Positions 18,564 through 28,052 are shown, counted from the stretch's first letter. The stretch: DNA of 64,000 bases from Aurantimonas sp. 22II-16-19i (GCF_002088275.1 NZ_AQQS01000003.1:124001-188000); one strand, 5' to 3'. The notes: generated by a model not told the origin, from the letters alone. A program made the numbers and translations.

Positions 18564-20113
18564 GCCAGGATGGCGATGCCCTCGCGCCGGTCGCGAGCCT
18601 GGCTCTGGCCGATGCCGCGGCCACGGAGCGGCTCGGTGCAGACCTCGCCATGGTGCTGCGGCCGGGCGACGTGGTCGCGCTCTCCGGCGATCTCGGGGCC
18701 GGCAAGTCGACGCTCGCGCGGGCGCTGATCCGGGCGCTCGCCGCCGATGACGGTCTCGAGGTCCCCTCGCCGACCTATACGCTCGTCCAGTCTTACGAGA
18801 GCGACCCGCCGGTCGCCCATTTCGATCTCTACCGGCTGTCCTCCGGCGAGGAACTCGACGAACTCGGCTTCACTGAGGCGATCGAGGCCGGCATCGTTCT
18901 CGTCGAATGGCCGGAGCGCGCCCCGGAGGTCGCACGCGCCGCGACCATCGCCATCGAGCTCTCGCTGCCCTCGGGCGGCGGACGCCTCGCAGCCATTGCC
19001 GCAACAGGGAGCGCCGCCGAACGCCTGCGCCGCACCCTCGCCGTGCGCGACTTCCTGGCCGCCGCCGGCCTGCCGGAGGCGCCGCGCCGGCGCTTCTTCG
19101 GCGACGCCTCGTCCCGGCGCTACGAGACCGTCCCCGGCGGCGATGCGACCCTCGTCCTGATGGACGCGCCGCGCCAGCCGGACGGCCCGCCGATCCGCGA
19201 CGGCCTGCCCTACAGCCGGATCGCCCATCTCGCCGAGGACGTTTCGCCCTTCGTCGCCGTCGCGACGGCGCTGCGCACCGCCGGCTTTGCCGCGCCGGCG
19301 ATCCTGAAGGCCGATCTCGATGCCGGCCTCCTCCTGATCGAACATCTCGGCGACGGCCAGATCATCGACGCCGAGCGCCGGCCGATCCCCGGGCGCTACC
19401 GCGAATGCGCCCTCTGCCTCGCCGATCTCCATGGTGTCGCCTGGCCCTCGCAGCTGCCGATCCCCGGCGGCCCGGTCCACCAGGTCCCGTCCTACGACCG
19501 CCGCGCGATGACCGCCGAGGTCGAGCTGCTGGTCGACTGGTACCTGCCCGATTTCTTGGGGCGGCCGGCCTCAGTCGACGAACGGGCGCTGTTTGCCGAA
19601 TGCTGGAGCGCGCTGTTCGACGAACTGGAGGCCGCCGAGCGCAGCCTCGTCCTGCGCGACTTCCATTCGCCCAACGTCATCTGGCGGCCGGATGCCGTGG
19701 GCGTCCTCAGGATCGGCCTCATCGACTTCCAGGACGCGATGATGGGGCCTTCGGCCTACGACGTCGCCTCGCTCGCCCAGGATGCCCGCGTCGACGTCTC
19801 CGGCGAGCTGGAAGCGGCCCTCACATCCGCCTATGTCGCCCGCCGCCGAAGCGACGATCCGGGCTTCGACCCCTTCGGCTTCGAGCGCGACTACGCCATC
19901 ATGGCGACCCAGCGCGCCACCAAGATCCTGGGAATTTTCGTCCGGCTTCTCAAAAGAGACGGCAAGCCGCAATATCTACGTCACATACCCCGGCTTAAGG
20001 GCTATCTCGCCCGTACGCTCGGCCACCCGTCGCTGTCGGCCCTTCGCCATCTCTATGGCGAGTGGGGCATCCTCGACGAAAAGGCCGCCGAGCGGCATCG
20101 CTCAAACGACTGA
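18560..20113 (+). CDS. tsaE: Fusion of TsaE (tRNA t6A synthesis ATPase) and AmgK-like sugar kinase
   Basis: This single 517-residue protein joins two enzymes. Residues 1-155 are TsaE, with the P-loop SGDLGAGKST (42-51), SPTYTLVQSY and FDLYRL; TsaE helps form N6-threonylcarbamoyladenosine in tRNA. Residues about 175-517 are a choline/aminoglycoside-kinase fold with the catalytic loop LVLRDFHSPNVIW and metal site LIDFQDAMMGP, matching AmgK, which phosphorylates MurNAc or GlcNAc at the anomeric position in cell-wall recycling. The next gene is murU, the following step, which supports the AmgK assignment. The start overlaps the divL stop by 4 bases. Confidence 0.9.
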   Translation: MSQDGDALAPVASLALADAAATERLGADLAMVLRPGDVVALSGDLGAGKSTLARALIRALAADDGLEVPSPTYTLVQSYESDPPVAHFDLYRLSSGEELDELGFTEAIEAGIVLVEWPERAPEVARAATIAIELSLPSGGGRLAAIAATGSAAERLRRTLAVRDFLAAAGLPEAPRRRFFGDASSRRYETVPGGDATLVLMDAPRQPDGPPIRDGLPYSRIAHLAEDVSPFVAVATALRTAGFAAPAILKADLDAGLLLIEHLGDGQIIDAERRPIPGRYRECALCLADLHGVAWPSQLPIPGGPVHQVPSYDRRAMTAEVELLVDWYLPDFLGRPASVDERALFAECWSALFDELEAAERSLVLRDFHSPNVIWRPDAVGVLRIGLIDFQDAMMGPSAYDVASLAQDARVDVSGELEAALTSAYVARRRSDDPGFDPFGFERDYAIMATQRATKILGIFVRLLKRDGKPQYLRHIPRLKGYLARTLGHPSLSALRHLYGEWGILDEKAAERHRSND

Positions 20114-20120
20114 AGACACC

Positions 20121-20867
20121 ATGACCATTCGCAGCCTCAATGCCCGTTTCAAGCCGAAGACCGCGATGATCCTCGCCGCCGGCCTCGGCAAGCGCATGCG
20201 CCCGATCACCTCGACCATGCCCAAGCCGCTGATCGAGATCCGCGGCCACGCGCTGATCGACTACGGCCTCGATGCGCTGGCCCGCAACGGCGTCGAGAAG
20301 GTGGTGGTGAACGTCCACTACATGGCCGACCTGATGCGCGCGCATCTGAGGAAGCGCAAGGACATGGAGATCGTCGTCTCCGACGAGACCGACGCGCTCC
20401 TCGATTCCGGCGGCGGCGTGGTGAAGGCGCTTCCCGAACTCGGCGCCGATCCCTTCTACCTGCTGAACGCCGACACCTTCTGGATCGACGGCTACCGGGA
20501 CAATCTCGACCTTCTCGCCGAACTCTGGGCTCCCGAGAAGATGGACGTCTCCCTGCTGATCGCCGAGATGCGCCATGCCACCGGCTATGACGGCGACGGC
20601 GACTTCGTGATGGATCCGTCCGGCCGCCTCGCCCGCGTGCCGGAGCGGGTCGTCTCGCCCTACATCTATGCCGGCGGCGCGATCCTGAAGCCGGAGCTCT
20701 TCGCCGGCATGAAGCCGGAGAAGTTCTCGCTGAACCGGATCTTCGACCAGGCGATCGAGGCCGAGCGGCTGTTCGGCGTGCGGCTCGACGGCGTCTGGAT
20801 CACCGTCGGCACCCCCGCCGCGATCCCGCTCGCCGAAGCCGCCTTCCTCGCCAGCGCGGCCGCCTGA
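20121..20867 (+). CDS. murU: MurNAc-1-phosphate uridylyltransferase MurU
   Basis: This is a nucleotidyltransferase of 248 residues with the signature ILAAGLGKRMRPITSTMPKPL (residues about 16-36) and a metal-binding NADTFW. MurU makes UDP-MurNAc from MurNAc-1-phosphate, completing the AmgK-MurU recycling route that bypasses de novo UDP-MurNAc synthesis and gives partial fosfomycin tolerance in bacteria that have it. It starts 7 bases after the TsaE-AmgK stop. In many Rhizobiales addB follows; here the next genes are on the opposite strand, so synteny breaks at this point. Confidence 0.88.
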   Translation: MTIRSLNARFKPKTAMILAAGLGKRMRPITSTMPKPLIEIRGHALIDYGLDALARNGVEKVVVNVHYMADLMRAHLRKRKDMEIVVSDETDALLDSGGGVVKALPELGADPFYLLNADTFWIDGYRDNLDLLAELWAPEKMDVSLLIAEMRHATGYDGDGDFVMDPSGRLARVPERVVSPYIYAGGAILKPELFAGMKPEKFSLNRIFDQAIEAERLFGVRLDGVWITVGTPAAIPLAEAAFLASAAA

Positions 20868-20875
20868 GGGCTCAT

Positions 20876-20895
20876 CGCCCGGACTTGGCCGGGCG
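20876..20895. terminator. Possible terminator between convergent murU and the peroxidase-like gene
   Basis: A 7-bp stem CGCCCGG / CCGGGCG with a 6-base loop starts 9 bases after the murU stop. No T-run follows, so the call rests on position and stem only. Confidence 0.35.
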
Positions 20896-20997
20896 CGAGC
20901 CCCGCAAAAGCCCGACAACGCGGGGCGGACAGCGCAAGGAAGCCGAGCCTGCCGGCTGCCGCGCGTCAGCCGGAGCCGCGTCCTCCCGTCGCCGGCC

Positions 20998-21567
20998 TCA
21001 GCGCCCCATGGCGTAGAATTCGTCGTTGGGCCGCATGCTCGTGACGTTGGCCAGCCGGTTCGACATGCCGAAGAAGGCCGAGATCGCCGCGATGTCCCAG
21101 ATGTCCTCGTCGGTGAATCCGTGCCCGCGCAGGACTTCCATGTCCGCATCGTCGACCGCGTAGGCCTGCTGCGAGACCTTCATGGCAAAATCCAGCATCG
21201 CCGTCTGGCGCGGGGTGATGTCGGCCTTGCGGTAGTTGATCGCCACCTGGTCGGCGATCAGCCTGTCCTTCGCCCGGATCCGCAGGATCGCCCCATGGGC
21301 GACGACGCAGTACTGGCACTGGTTGGCGGCGCTGGTCGCCACCACGATCATCTCGCGCTCGGCATTGCTGATCGGCCCCGGCTTGTCCATCAGCGCGTCG
21401 TGATAGGCGAAGAACGCCCGGAATTCGTCGGGCCGGTGGGCGAGCGCCAGGAAGACGTTCGGCACGAAGCCCGACTTCTCCTGGACGGCGAGGATCCGGT
21501 CCCGGATGTCCTGCGGCATGTCCTCGAGATCGGGCACCGGAAAGCGGCTGACGGGCCGGTCGGTCAT
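20998..21567 (-). CDS. Peroxidase-related / carboxymuconolactone decarboxylase family protein
   Basis: This 189-residue AhpD-like all-helical protein has the redox motif CQYCVVAHG at about residues 92-100, with the two cysteines and histidine used by alkyl-hydroperoxidase D relatives. The family is annotated as uncharacterised peroxidase-related enzyme. GGGAG lies about 11 bases before the ATG at 21567. Open frame continues upstream with GC-rich unconserved sequence, which I leave out. Confidence 0.85.
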   Translation of the reverse strand: MTDRPVSRFPVPDLEDMPQDIRDRILAVQEKSGFVPNVFLALAHRPDEFRAFFAYHDALMDKPGPISNAEREMIVVATSAANQCQYCVVAHGAILRIRAKDRLIADQVAINYRKADITPRQTAMLDFAMKVSQQAYAVDDADMEVLRGHGFTDEDIWDIAAISAFFGMSNRLANVTSMRPNDEFYAMGR

Positions 21568-21761
21568 GACGGTCTCACTCCCTGTTGCGCGCCCTGTTGC
21601 GCGGGTTCTCGCGGCGCATGGCTCGGCCGCAGTCTGTCCGGCACCAGCCACCCTCGCCCGCCGCCATGCCGATCGTTGATGCGCCCCGGTGCCCGTGACG
21701 CGGAGGTGGGCGCTGGCGTCCCGCCCTGCCCATCCCGCGCCCCCGGGCCTCGCGACAGCCT

Positions 21762-23312
21762 TTAGATGACCGCCTCGATCAGGAACGGACCCTTGCGGGC
21801 GCAGGCCGATGCCAGGAGGTCGGCAAAGCCCTCCACCGTATCCGTACGGGCGGCCTCCACCCCCATCCCGGCGGCGATCTGCACCCAGTCGAGGTCGGGA
21901 TTGTCGAGGTCGAGCATCCGCCGCGCGTTCTCGCCGGGCGCGCCGGCGCCGACATTCTCCAGCTCCTTGCGCAGGATCTGGTAGCGGCGATTGGCGAAGA
22001 TGACCGTCACGATGTCCAGCTTCTCGCGGGCCTGCGTCCACAAGGCCTGCACCGTATACATGCCGCTGCCGTCCGCCTGCAGGCCGATCACCTTGCGGTC
22101 CGGACAGGCGATGCTCGCCCCCGTCGACATCGGCAGGCCGAGCCCGATGGCCCCGCCGGTCAGCTGCAGGAAGTCGTGCGGCTCGGCTCCGGAGGTCATC
22201 AGGAAGGAGCCGAAGCCGGAGCTGACGGATTCGTCGCAGACGATCGCCTCGGCCGGCATGTGGTGGGCGAGGACGGCGGCGATGGCATCCGCCGTCAGCC
22301 GGCCCGACGGCATGGCCGGACGCCGGCGCTCGGACAGTCGCGCCGCAAGATCCGGGCGAACGCCCACCGCATCCGCCAGCGCCTCGATCGCCGCGACCAT
22401 GTCCTCGCCGTCCGCGACGAGGTCCATGACCTCGCAGGCCTCGGGCAGCATCGAGCTCGGCTTGCCGGGATAGCCGAAGAAGCCGACCGGCGCCTTGGCG
22501 CCGATCAGGATCACCTGCTCGGTCTCGGCGAAGGCCTCCAGCGCCTGGTCGACGCCATAGGGCACCCGGTCGACGACGGGCAGCCCGGCCCCGCGCCGGA
22601 TGCGACCATTGGCCTGCTGCGCCATCAGCCGCGCCCCCGCCGTGTTGGCGATCCGGTCGAGGCGCTTCAGCGGCCCCTCCCGCAGGGCGGGACCGGTGGC
22701 GATTATGGTCGTCCGCCGGCCGGAGCGCAGCGCCTTGGCCGCCCTGTCGATCCGGCCCCTGTCGGGCTGCCGCAGGACCTGGCGCGGTGCGCGGCCGGCG
22801 GTCTTGACGGTGGTCGGGCTCCAGGCGGCGTCGGCATGCAGGATCAGCGTCGCGATCTGCCCGGGGCTCCGGGTCGCCGCGCTGATCGCCTCCTCGGTCC
22901 GCTGGCCGACGCTGTCGGCAAGGTCCGCCCGGCCGATCCAGTGCGACACCGGCCGCGCCAGGGACTCGATGTCCGAGGTCAGCGGCGCGTCATGGGGCAG
23001 GTGGAAGGTGGCATGGTCGCCGACGACGTTGACGATCGGCGTCGCGGCGCGGCGGGCGTTGTGCAGGTTGGCGATGCCGTTGGCAAAGCCCGGCCCCAGA
23101 TGCAGCAGCGTCGCCGCCGGCTTGTCGGCCATGCGCGCATAGCCGTCCGCCGCGCCGGTGACGACGCCCTCGAACAGCCCGAGCACGCAGCGCATCCTCG
23201 GCTGCCGGTCGAGGGCGGCGACGAAATGCATCTCCGACGTCCCCGGATTGGCGAAGCATACGTCGATGTCGTTGGCGAGAAGCGTCTCGCAGAGAAGATC
23301 GGCGCCGTTCAT
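21762..23312 (-). CDS. Thiamine-diphosphate-dependent enzyme, acetolactate-synthase large-subunit type
   Basis: This 516-residue protein has the three-domain layout of the pyruvate-decarboxylase/acetolactate-synthase superfamily. The N-terminal cofactor-activating glutamate is in LGLFEGVVTGAADGYAR (about residue 48). The C-terminal diphosphate-binding motif is ADGSGMYTVQALW, ending in a variant of the NN motif (FANRRYQIL). It resembles proteins annotated as acetolactate synthase large subunit, but no small subunit is present, and benzoylformate decarboxylase relatives look alike. The substrate is undecided. GGAGG lies 9 bases before the ATG. Confidence 0.82.
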   Translation of the reverse strand: MNGADLLCETLLANDIDVCFANPGTSEMHFVAALDRQPRMRCVLGLFEGVVTGAADGYARMADKPAATLLHLGPGFANGIANLHNARRAATPIVNVVGDHATFHLPHDAPLTSDIESLARPVSHWIGRADLADSVGQRTEEAISAATRSPGQIATLILHADAAWSPTTVKTAGRAPRQVLRQPDRGRIDRAAKALRSGRRTTIIATGPALREGPLKRLDRIANTAGARLMAQQANGRIRRGAGLPVVDRVPYGVDQALEAFAETEQVILIGAKAPVGFFGYPGKPSSMLPEACEVMDLVADGEDMVAAIEALADAVGVRPDLAARLSERRRPAMPSGRLTADAIAAVLAHHMPAEAIVCDESVSSGFGSFLMTSGAEPHDFLQLTGGAIGLGLPMSTGASIACPDRKVIGLQADGSGMYTVQALWTQAREKLDIVTVIFANRRYQILRKELENVGAGAPGENARRMLDLDNPDLDWVQIAAGMGVEAARTDTVEGFADLLASACARKGPFLIEAVI

Positions 23313-23498
23313 GTGCAGTGTCCTCCATTCATTCTTGTCTCGGCGAACCCGCGGCGGCCCTCACCCTGCCGCCGCATCGCCGGAAAGTGCTCCCGGGCAT
23401 GAAAGATATCGCGCCGAAACGCCGGCGGAACAGGTCGTCGCCGGTCTGTCCGGTCGCGGCGCGCCCGGGCTCGTCCGCGTATCCCTCCCCGCCCGGCC

Positions 23499-24494
23499 TC
23501 AGGCCCTGACGTCGATGATCACCCGGCCGCGGATCCTGCCGGCGACGATCTCCTCGGCGAGCCGCGGCAGGTCCGACAGGGGCTCGACATGGGCGATCGT
23601 CTCCAGATGCGCCTTGTCGAGATGCTCGGACAGGGTCGCCCAGGCCCGCTCGCGCTTCGCCCGCGGCGTCATCACGCTGTCGATGCCGATCAGCGTCACG
23701 CCGCGCAGGATGTGCGGCGCGACGGTCGCCGGCAGGTCCATGCCCCCCGCCAGGCCGCAGGCCGCCACCGCGCCGCCATAGGCGGTCTGGGCGAGGACAT
23801 TGGCGAGCGTGGTGGAGCCCACCGTGTCGACGGCCCCGGACCAGCGCTCCCTGTCCAGCGGCTTGCCCTTCTCGGCGAGGCTGGAACGCTCGATGACGTC
23901 GCTCGCCCCGAGGCTTGCGAGATAGTCATGGGTCTCGGGCCGCCCGGTCGAGGCGGTGACGGCATAGCCCTTCGCCGCAAGGAGGCTGATCGCGGTGGAG
24001 CCGACGCCGCCGGCCGCCCCGGTCACCAGCACCGGAAGATCCTTCTTCGCGATCCTGCCCCAGTCCTCCAGCGCGTCGACGCAGAGCGCCGCCGTATAGC
24101 CCGCCGTCCCGATCGCCATGGCCTCCCGGAAGTCGAAGGCCTCAGGCAGCCGGATCAGCCATTCCGGCTTGACCCGCTGATAGAGCGAATAGGCGCCCCA
24201 TTCGGTCTCCGACATGCCCCAGCCATTGGCGACCACCTTGTCGCCCGGCTGCCATTCCGGCGAACGGCTCTCCACCACCGTCCCGGCGAAATCGACGCCC
24301 GCCACCATCGGCAGCCGCCGGGCGATCCGGCCCTTGCCGCTGACGGCGAGCCCGTCCTTGTAGTTCAGCGTCGAGAAGGCGATCTCGACGAGGACGTCGT
24401 GGTCCGGCAGGTCGGCGAGCTGCAGCTCGCGGAACTCGGCTTTCGGCTTGCCCTCGTGATCGACGATCATCAGGGCGCGAAACGGCTCGGTCAT
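23499..24494 (-). CDS. acuI: Acrylyl-CoA reductase (AcuI / YhdH family)
   Basis: This zinc-independent medium-chain reductase of 331 residues reduces acryloyl-CoA to propionyl-CoA with NADPH. The family start is clear (FRALMIVDHEGKP, STLNYKDGLAVSGKGRIARR), as are PMVAGVDFAGTVVES and the NADPH motif VTGAAGGVGSTA. The enzyme detoxifies acryloyl-CoA formed in dimethylsulfoniopropionate or 3-hydroxypropionate metabolism; no dddP or acuK gene is nearby. Two ATGs stand together; GGAGG is 6 bases before the one at 24494, so I prefer it to 24497. Confidence 0.88.
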   Translation of the reverse strand: MTEPFRALMIVDHEGKPKAEFRELQLADLPDHDVLVEIAFSTLNYKDGLAVSGKGRIARRLPMVAGVDFAGTVVESRSPEWQPGDKVVANGWGMSETEWGAYSLYQRVKPEWLIRLPEAFDFREAMAIGTAGYTAALCVDALEDWGRIAKKDLPVLVTGAAGGVGSTAISLLAAKGYAVTASTGRPETHDYLASLGASDVIERSSLAEKGKPLDRERWSGAVDTVGSTTLANVLAQTAYGGAVAACGLAGGMDLPATVAPHILRGVTLIGIDSVMTPRAKRERAWATLSEHLDKAHLETIAHVEPLSDLPRLAEEIVAGRIRGRVIIDVRA

Positions 24495-24875
24495 CATTCT
24501 CCTCCCCTGCGGCGTCTCCGGCCGCGCGCGGTGCAGGCGGTACCGGCGTCCAGTCTCCCCACACGAACCGATGTCGGCGGCGAATCGGAGAGGCTGCCGC
24601 CGGACCATCGGCCGCTGCGCCGTCCATCCTGTTCGCCGATCCGGGGGATGGCAACCTCCCTGGCGCTGCCGGGATCTCGAATGGGCGGGTTTGCGTCCCC
24701 GCCGGACAGGACCGGTCGCATCCGTCCGCCTGCGCATCGTGCCGAGCTCGAACCCGGTGGCCGGGCGGAAGCGACAGCACCGCCCAAACGACTGCGGCGG
24801 GGGACATGTCCATGTTCCCCGCCGCCAGCATCAGTCGACGTCCCGAACCGCCGGGTCCAGGCTCGCGATCCTGCG
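24495..24875. other. Gene-free stretch upstream of acuI
   Basis: This stretch of 381 bases has no supported gene on either strand. I see no clear hairpin, repeat or promoter consensus. Confidence 0.5.
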
Positions 24876-25232
24876 TCAGTCGCCGCTCGTCTGGCCGGGG
24901 ACAAGGCCGCCGGCCGGCGCGGTCGTGTCGGCGCCGTTGCCCTGATCGCCGCTCTTGGCGGTCGACGAACCGGATTCCTGCGAACCCGTCGCCTCGTCAC
25001 CGCTCGACATCGTCGAACCGCTGGTCGTCGAGGAGGTGGAGCCGGTCGTGTCCGAAGAGCCCTCGGCGCACTGCGCGGCGGTCGGGTTGGCGGCGCAGTC
25101 GGTCACCGAGCCGGAGGTGGTCGGCGATTCTTCGGTCGAGCGCGCGCCTTCGGTGCTGCCGGATCCGCTCTGAGCGAAAGCGGGGGCAGCGACGAAGAGG
25201 CTGGCGGCGGCGGCTGCGACGAGGAGTTTCAT
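24876..25232 (-). CDS. Small secreted serine/threonine-rich protein
   Basis: This is a protein of 118 residues. Residues 1-20 are a signal peptide ending APAFA-Q. The mature part is dominated by Ser, Thr, Gly, Glu and Asp, with a single short CAANPTAAQC segment whose two cysteines could form a disulfide. It is probably periplasmic or exported and largely unstructured. No family is recognised. AAAGGTG lies 5 bases before the ATG. Low complexity makes homology searches unreliable. Confidence 0.65.
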   Translation of the reverse strand: MKLLVAAAAASLFVAAPAFAQSGSGSTEGARSTEESPTTSGSVTDCAANPTAAQCAEGSSDTTGSTSSTTSGSTMSSGDEATGSQESGSSTAKSGDQGNGADTTAPAGGLVPGQTSGD

Positions 25233-25408
25233 GACATCACCTTTCGAGTGTCGTGGAGATGGACAGGAAACCGCTCAGCCGCGGCAACGGTTGCTGCGGC
25301 AAAAGCTGCATCTTACAGCGACCTGAACACCCTGTGGTGCTCCATGCCGGGCGCATCGGGCGGCGAACCGCGGATGGCCCCGCGCCCGACCTGCCGCCAC
25401 CGGGCGGC

Positions 25409-26929
25409 TCAGAGCGTCGCCCCGATCTTCCACGGCACGAATTCGTGATCGCCATAGCCGAACTCCTCCGACCGGCTCTTCCTGCCGGAGGCGACGTCGA
25501 GGATCGTCTCGTAGATCGAAAGGCCGAGCGTCTCCAGATCGGCCTCGCCGGACAGCACCCGGCCGCAGTCGATGTCCATGTCTTCCGGCATCGCGTTGAA
25601 CAGCGCCGTGGTGGAGGCGAGCTTGATGCTCGGCGTCGGCTTGGCGCCGAAGCAGGAGCCGCGCCCCGTGGTGAAGGCGATGACGTTGCCGCCGCTCGCC
25701 ACCTGCCCCGTGGCCGAGACCGGATCGTAGCCGGGGCTGTCCATGTAGACGAAGCCCGGCCGGTCGATCCTCTCGGCATAGGCGAAGGCCCCCGAAACGG
25801 GCGCCCGCCCGCCCTTGGCGACGGCGCCGAGGGACTTCTCGAGGATCGTCGTCAGGCCGCCGCGCTTGTTGCCGGGGGACGGGTTGTTGTCGAGTTCGGC
25901 GCCGTTCTTGGCGGCATAGTCGCGCCACCAGTCGATCATCGCCGCGATCCGGCCGCCGGTCTCGGCGTTCGAGCGGGCGATCAGCAGATGCTCGGCGCCG
26001 AAGATCTCCGGCGTCTCGGACAGGATCGAGGTGCCGCCGGCCGCAACGAGGATGTCCGAGGCGACGCCGAGGGCGGGATTGGCGGAAATGCCGGAGAAGG
26101 CGTCGGACCCGCCGCACTGCATGGCGAGCGTCAGCTTTGCCACCGACTGCTCGGTCCGCCGGTCCTTGTCCGCCGCAGCGGCGATCGGCTCCAGGATCTC
26201 CAGCGCTCGGCGCACCGCCGAGGCCGAGCCGCCCACCTCCTGGATGTTGAAGGTGGCGAAGCGTTCCTTCGTCCATTCGGTCGGCTGATAGAGCGTCAGC
26301 TGGTTCACCTCGCAGCCGAGGCCGATGATCAGGATGCCGCCGAAATTGGGGTGGTCGCGATAGCCCTTGAGGGTGCGCACCAGCGTATCGAAGCCCTCGC
26401 CCGATCCGGCCATGCCGCAGCCCTGGTCGTGGACGATGGCGGCGAAACCGTCGATGCCGGGGAAGCGGGGCAGCAGCCGCTTCTCGGCCTCCGCCGCAAT
26501 GGCGTGGCAGACCGTGGTCGAGCAGTTCACCGAGGCGAGGATGCCGATGTAGTTGCGGGTGCCCGCCCGCCCGTCGGGGCGCAGGAAGCCTTGGAACGTC
26601 GTGCGCGCCGGCAAGGCGCGCGCCGGCGCCGGCGTCGGCGCCGCCGCGTTGCGCAGGTCCGCCATGCCGCAATTGTGGCTGTGAACGTGCTGCCCGGCCG
26701 CGATCGGCGCCGTCGCCCGGCCGATGACCTGGCCGTATTTCACGATGGAATCGCCCTCGGCCCGGTCGACCAGTGCGAGCTTGTGCCCGACGGGAATCGG
26801 GTTCCTCAGTGTGATCCCCTCGATGGTTTCGCCGATCGCCAGCGGCCGCAGCGCCACCGCCACCGTGTCGGCCGGATCGAGCCTGAGAACGTTCGGGGTC
26901 CGCCCGGTCACCTTGGTCGTGTCGTCCAT
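25409..26929 (-). CDS. UxaA-family dehydratase (altronate/galactarate dehydratase type)
   Basis: This 506-residue protein fuses an N-terminal SAF domain (about residues 15-100, ending VHSHNCG) with the large UxaA/GarD catalytic part (GTRNYIGILASVNCSTTV, DQGCGM, LGCEVNQ, MQCGGSDAFSG). Such enzymes dehydrate sugar acids such as D-altronate with iron. The exact substrate cannot be told from sequence, since galactarate and altronate members are alike. No uxaB or uxuA neighbours are present. GGAGG precedes the ATG at 26929 by 9 bases. Confidence 0.85.
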   Translation of the reverse strand: MDDTTKVTGRTPNVLRLDPADTVAVALRPLAIGETIEGITLRNPIPVGHKLALVDRAEGDSIVKYGQVIGRATAPIAAGQHVHSHNCGMADLRNAAAPTPAPARALPARTTFQGFLRPDGRAGTRNYIGILASVNCSTTVCHAIAAEAEKRLLPRFPGIDGFAAIVHDQGCGMAGSGEGFDTLVRTLKGYRDHPNFGGILIIGLGCEVNQLTLYQPTEWTKERFATFNIQEVGGSASAVRRALEILEPIAAAADKDRRTEQSVAKLTLAMQCGGSDAFSGISANPALGVASDILVAAGGTSILSETPEIFGAEHLLIARSNAETGGRIAAMIDWWRDYAAKNGAELDNNPSPGNKRGGLTTILEKSLGAVAKGGRAPVSGAFAYAERIDRPGFVYMDSPGYDPVSATGQVASGGNVIAFTTGRGSCFGAKPTPSIKLASTTALFNAMPEDMDIDCGRVLSGEADLETLGLSIYETILDVASGRKSRSEEFGYGDHEFVPWKIGATL

Positions 26930-27653
26930 TGGTCAGTTCCTCCCATGGGTGGTCCTGCCCGATCGGGCATCGCGCGCGATCGGCACGGAACGCGCCCGCT
27001 CCACCGTGACGCCCACCATGCCTCTATATGCTGGACAAGCGCCCGCCACGCCAGCCTCGGGCAGCTCGCGAGCGTCTCGTTGCAAGGCGGTGGAATGGGG
27101 TGGAGGGGCGTGCATGGGCTGCAGCCAAGGCCGGACCGCGAGACCCGCAACCGGCCGCAGCGCTGCGCATCCGAGCGCCAGCGGCGCCGCTGGCGGCCGC
27201 GGGACGCATGATCCGGCCGGCCCCGTCGCTTCCTCGCGACAGGATCATGGAGGGCCGGACGGCTCGACGGAACCGGCAGCGATGCCGCATGGACGCGGGC
27301 AAAAGCCGGGCGGGCATCCCCGCCCGAGCCGGCTTCCATCTCGGTGCTTCCACCAGCCCCGTCCAGCTGATTGATCTGGCGCCGACAATAAGCTACCTAA
27401 GGGAAGCCTGGATACGGCTGTGAATGGAGATTCGCAGCGACGCTCGCCCACTTGTCCCGCCCGACGGGCCGTCGCCCGGAAGGACGACAGGATCGGAGCA
27501 CTGCGGACGACGGTTGGGGCCGTGGGTCCCGGGTCGAAGGTCCCGGGTCGAAGGCGGGGCTCGAAGCTCGGGGTCGGGGGCCGTGTAACGCGGGACGCGA
27601 AGGGTCCAGCCCACCGCCCGCTGCGCCAGGCCGGATCCGCAGGTCGCCGTCGC
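26930..27653. other. 724-bp gene-free stretch between the UxaA-type gene and hupB
   Basis: No frame gives recognisable protein. The stretch holds a 14-bp tandem duplication (27526-27553), a G-rich tail (27550-27590) and an AT-richer patch around 27375-27420. Many Rhizobiales have a tRNA next to hupB here; I looked for cloverleaf signatures and found none. Confidence 0.5.
27526..27553. repeat. Perfect 14-bp tandem duplication
   Basis: Two adjacent identical copies of GTCCCGGGTCGAAG, at 27526-27539 and 27540-27553, in the gene-free stretch downstream of hupB. A degenerate third copy (GGGGCTCGAAG) may follow. Confidence 0.8.
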
Positions 27654-27929
27654 TTACTTGTTGACGGCGTCCTTCAGGCCCTTGCCAGGGGCGAACTTCG
27701 GGACGTTGCGAGCCGGAATGTCAACTTCCGCGCCCGTCGAAGGATTGCGCCCCTTCGAAGCGGCACGGTGGGAGACGGAAAACGTGCCGAAGCCGACGAG
27801 ACGGACGTCGTCGCCTTTCGACATGGCGGACTCGATGGCGTCGAAAACGGCGTCCACCGCAGCACCGGCCTGCTGCTTGGAAAGCTCCGCCTGTTCTGCA
27901 ACGGCGGAGACGAGGTCGTTTTTGTTCAT
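27654..27929 (-). CDS. hupB: DNA-binding protein HU (beta type)
   Basis: This nucleoid protein of 91 residues has the intact HU signature: MNKNDLVSAVAEQ start, GFGTFSVSHRAAS, and the DNA-arm GRNPSTGAEVDIPA. AGGAGG lies 6 bases before the ATG at 27929. The frame opens further upstream, but those residues are not HU-like. It lies downstream of lon, the usual arrangement; the terminator between them suggests a separate transcript. Confidence 0.97.
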   Translation of the reverse strand: MNKNDLVSAVAEQAELSKQQAGAAVDAVFDAIESAMSKGDDVRLVGFGTFSVSHRAASKGRNPSTGAEVDIPARNVPKFAPGKGLKDAVNK

Positions 27930-28052
27930 GTGTATCCTCCTGATCGGGCGTCTTCGCCCATCTGATTCCATGAAAAGAACCAGCATTCACTTTTGCGGAA
28001 AGCCACAATCTCGGCAATGTCCGCAACCGGGAATTCCAGGAATGCTCATGGA

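Noticed and set aside
26930-27653. tRNA next to hupB, expected from synteny in other Rhizobiales
   Set aside because: No acceptor stem, T-loop or D-loop consensus could be found on either strand.
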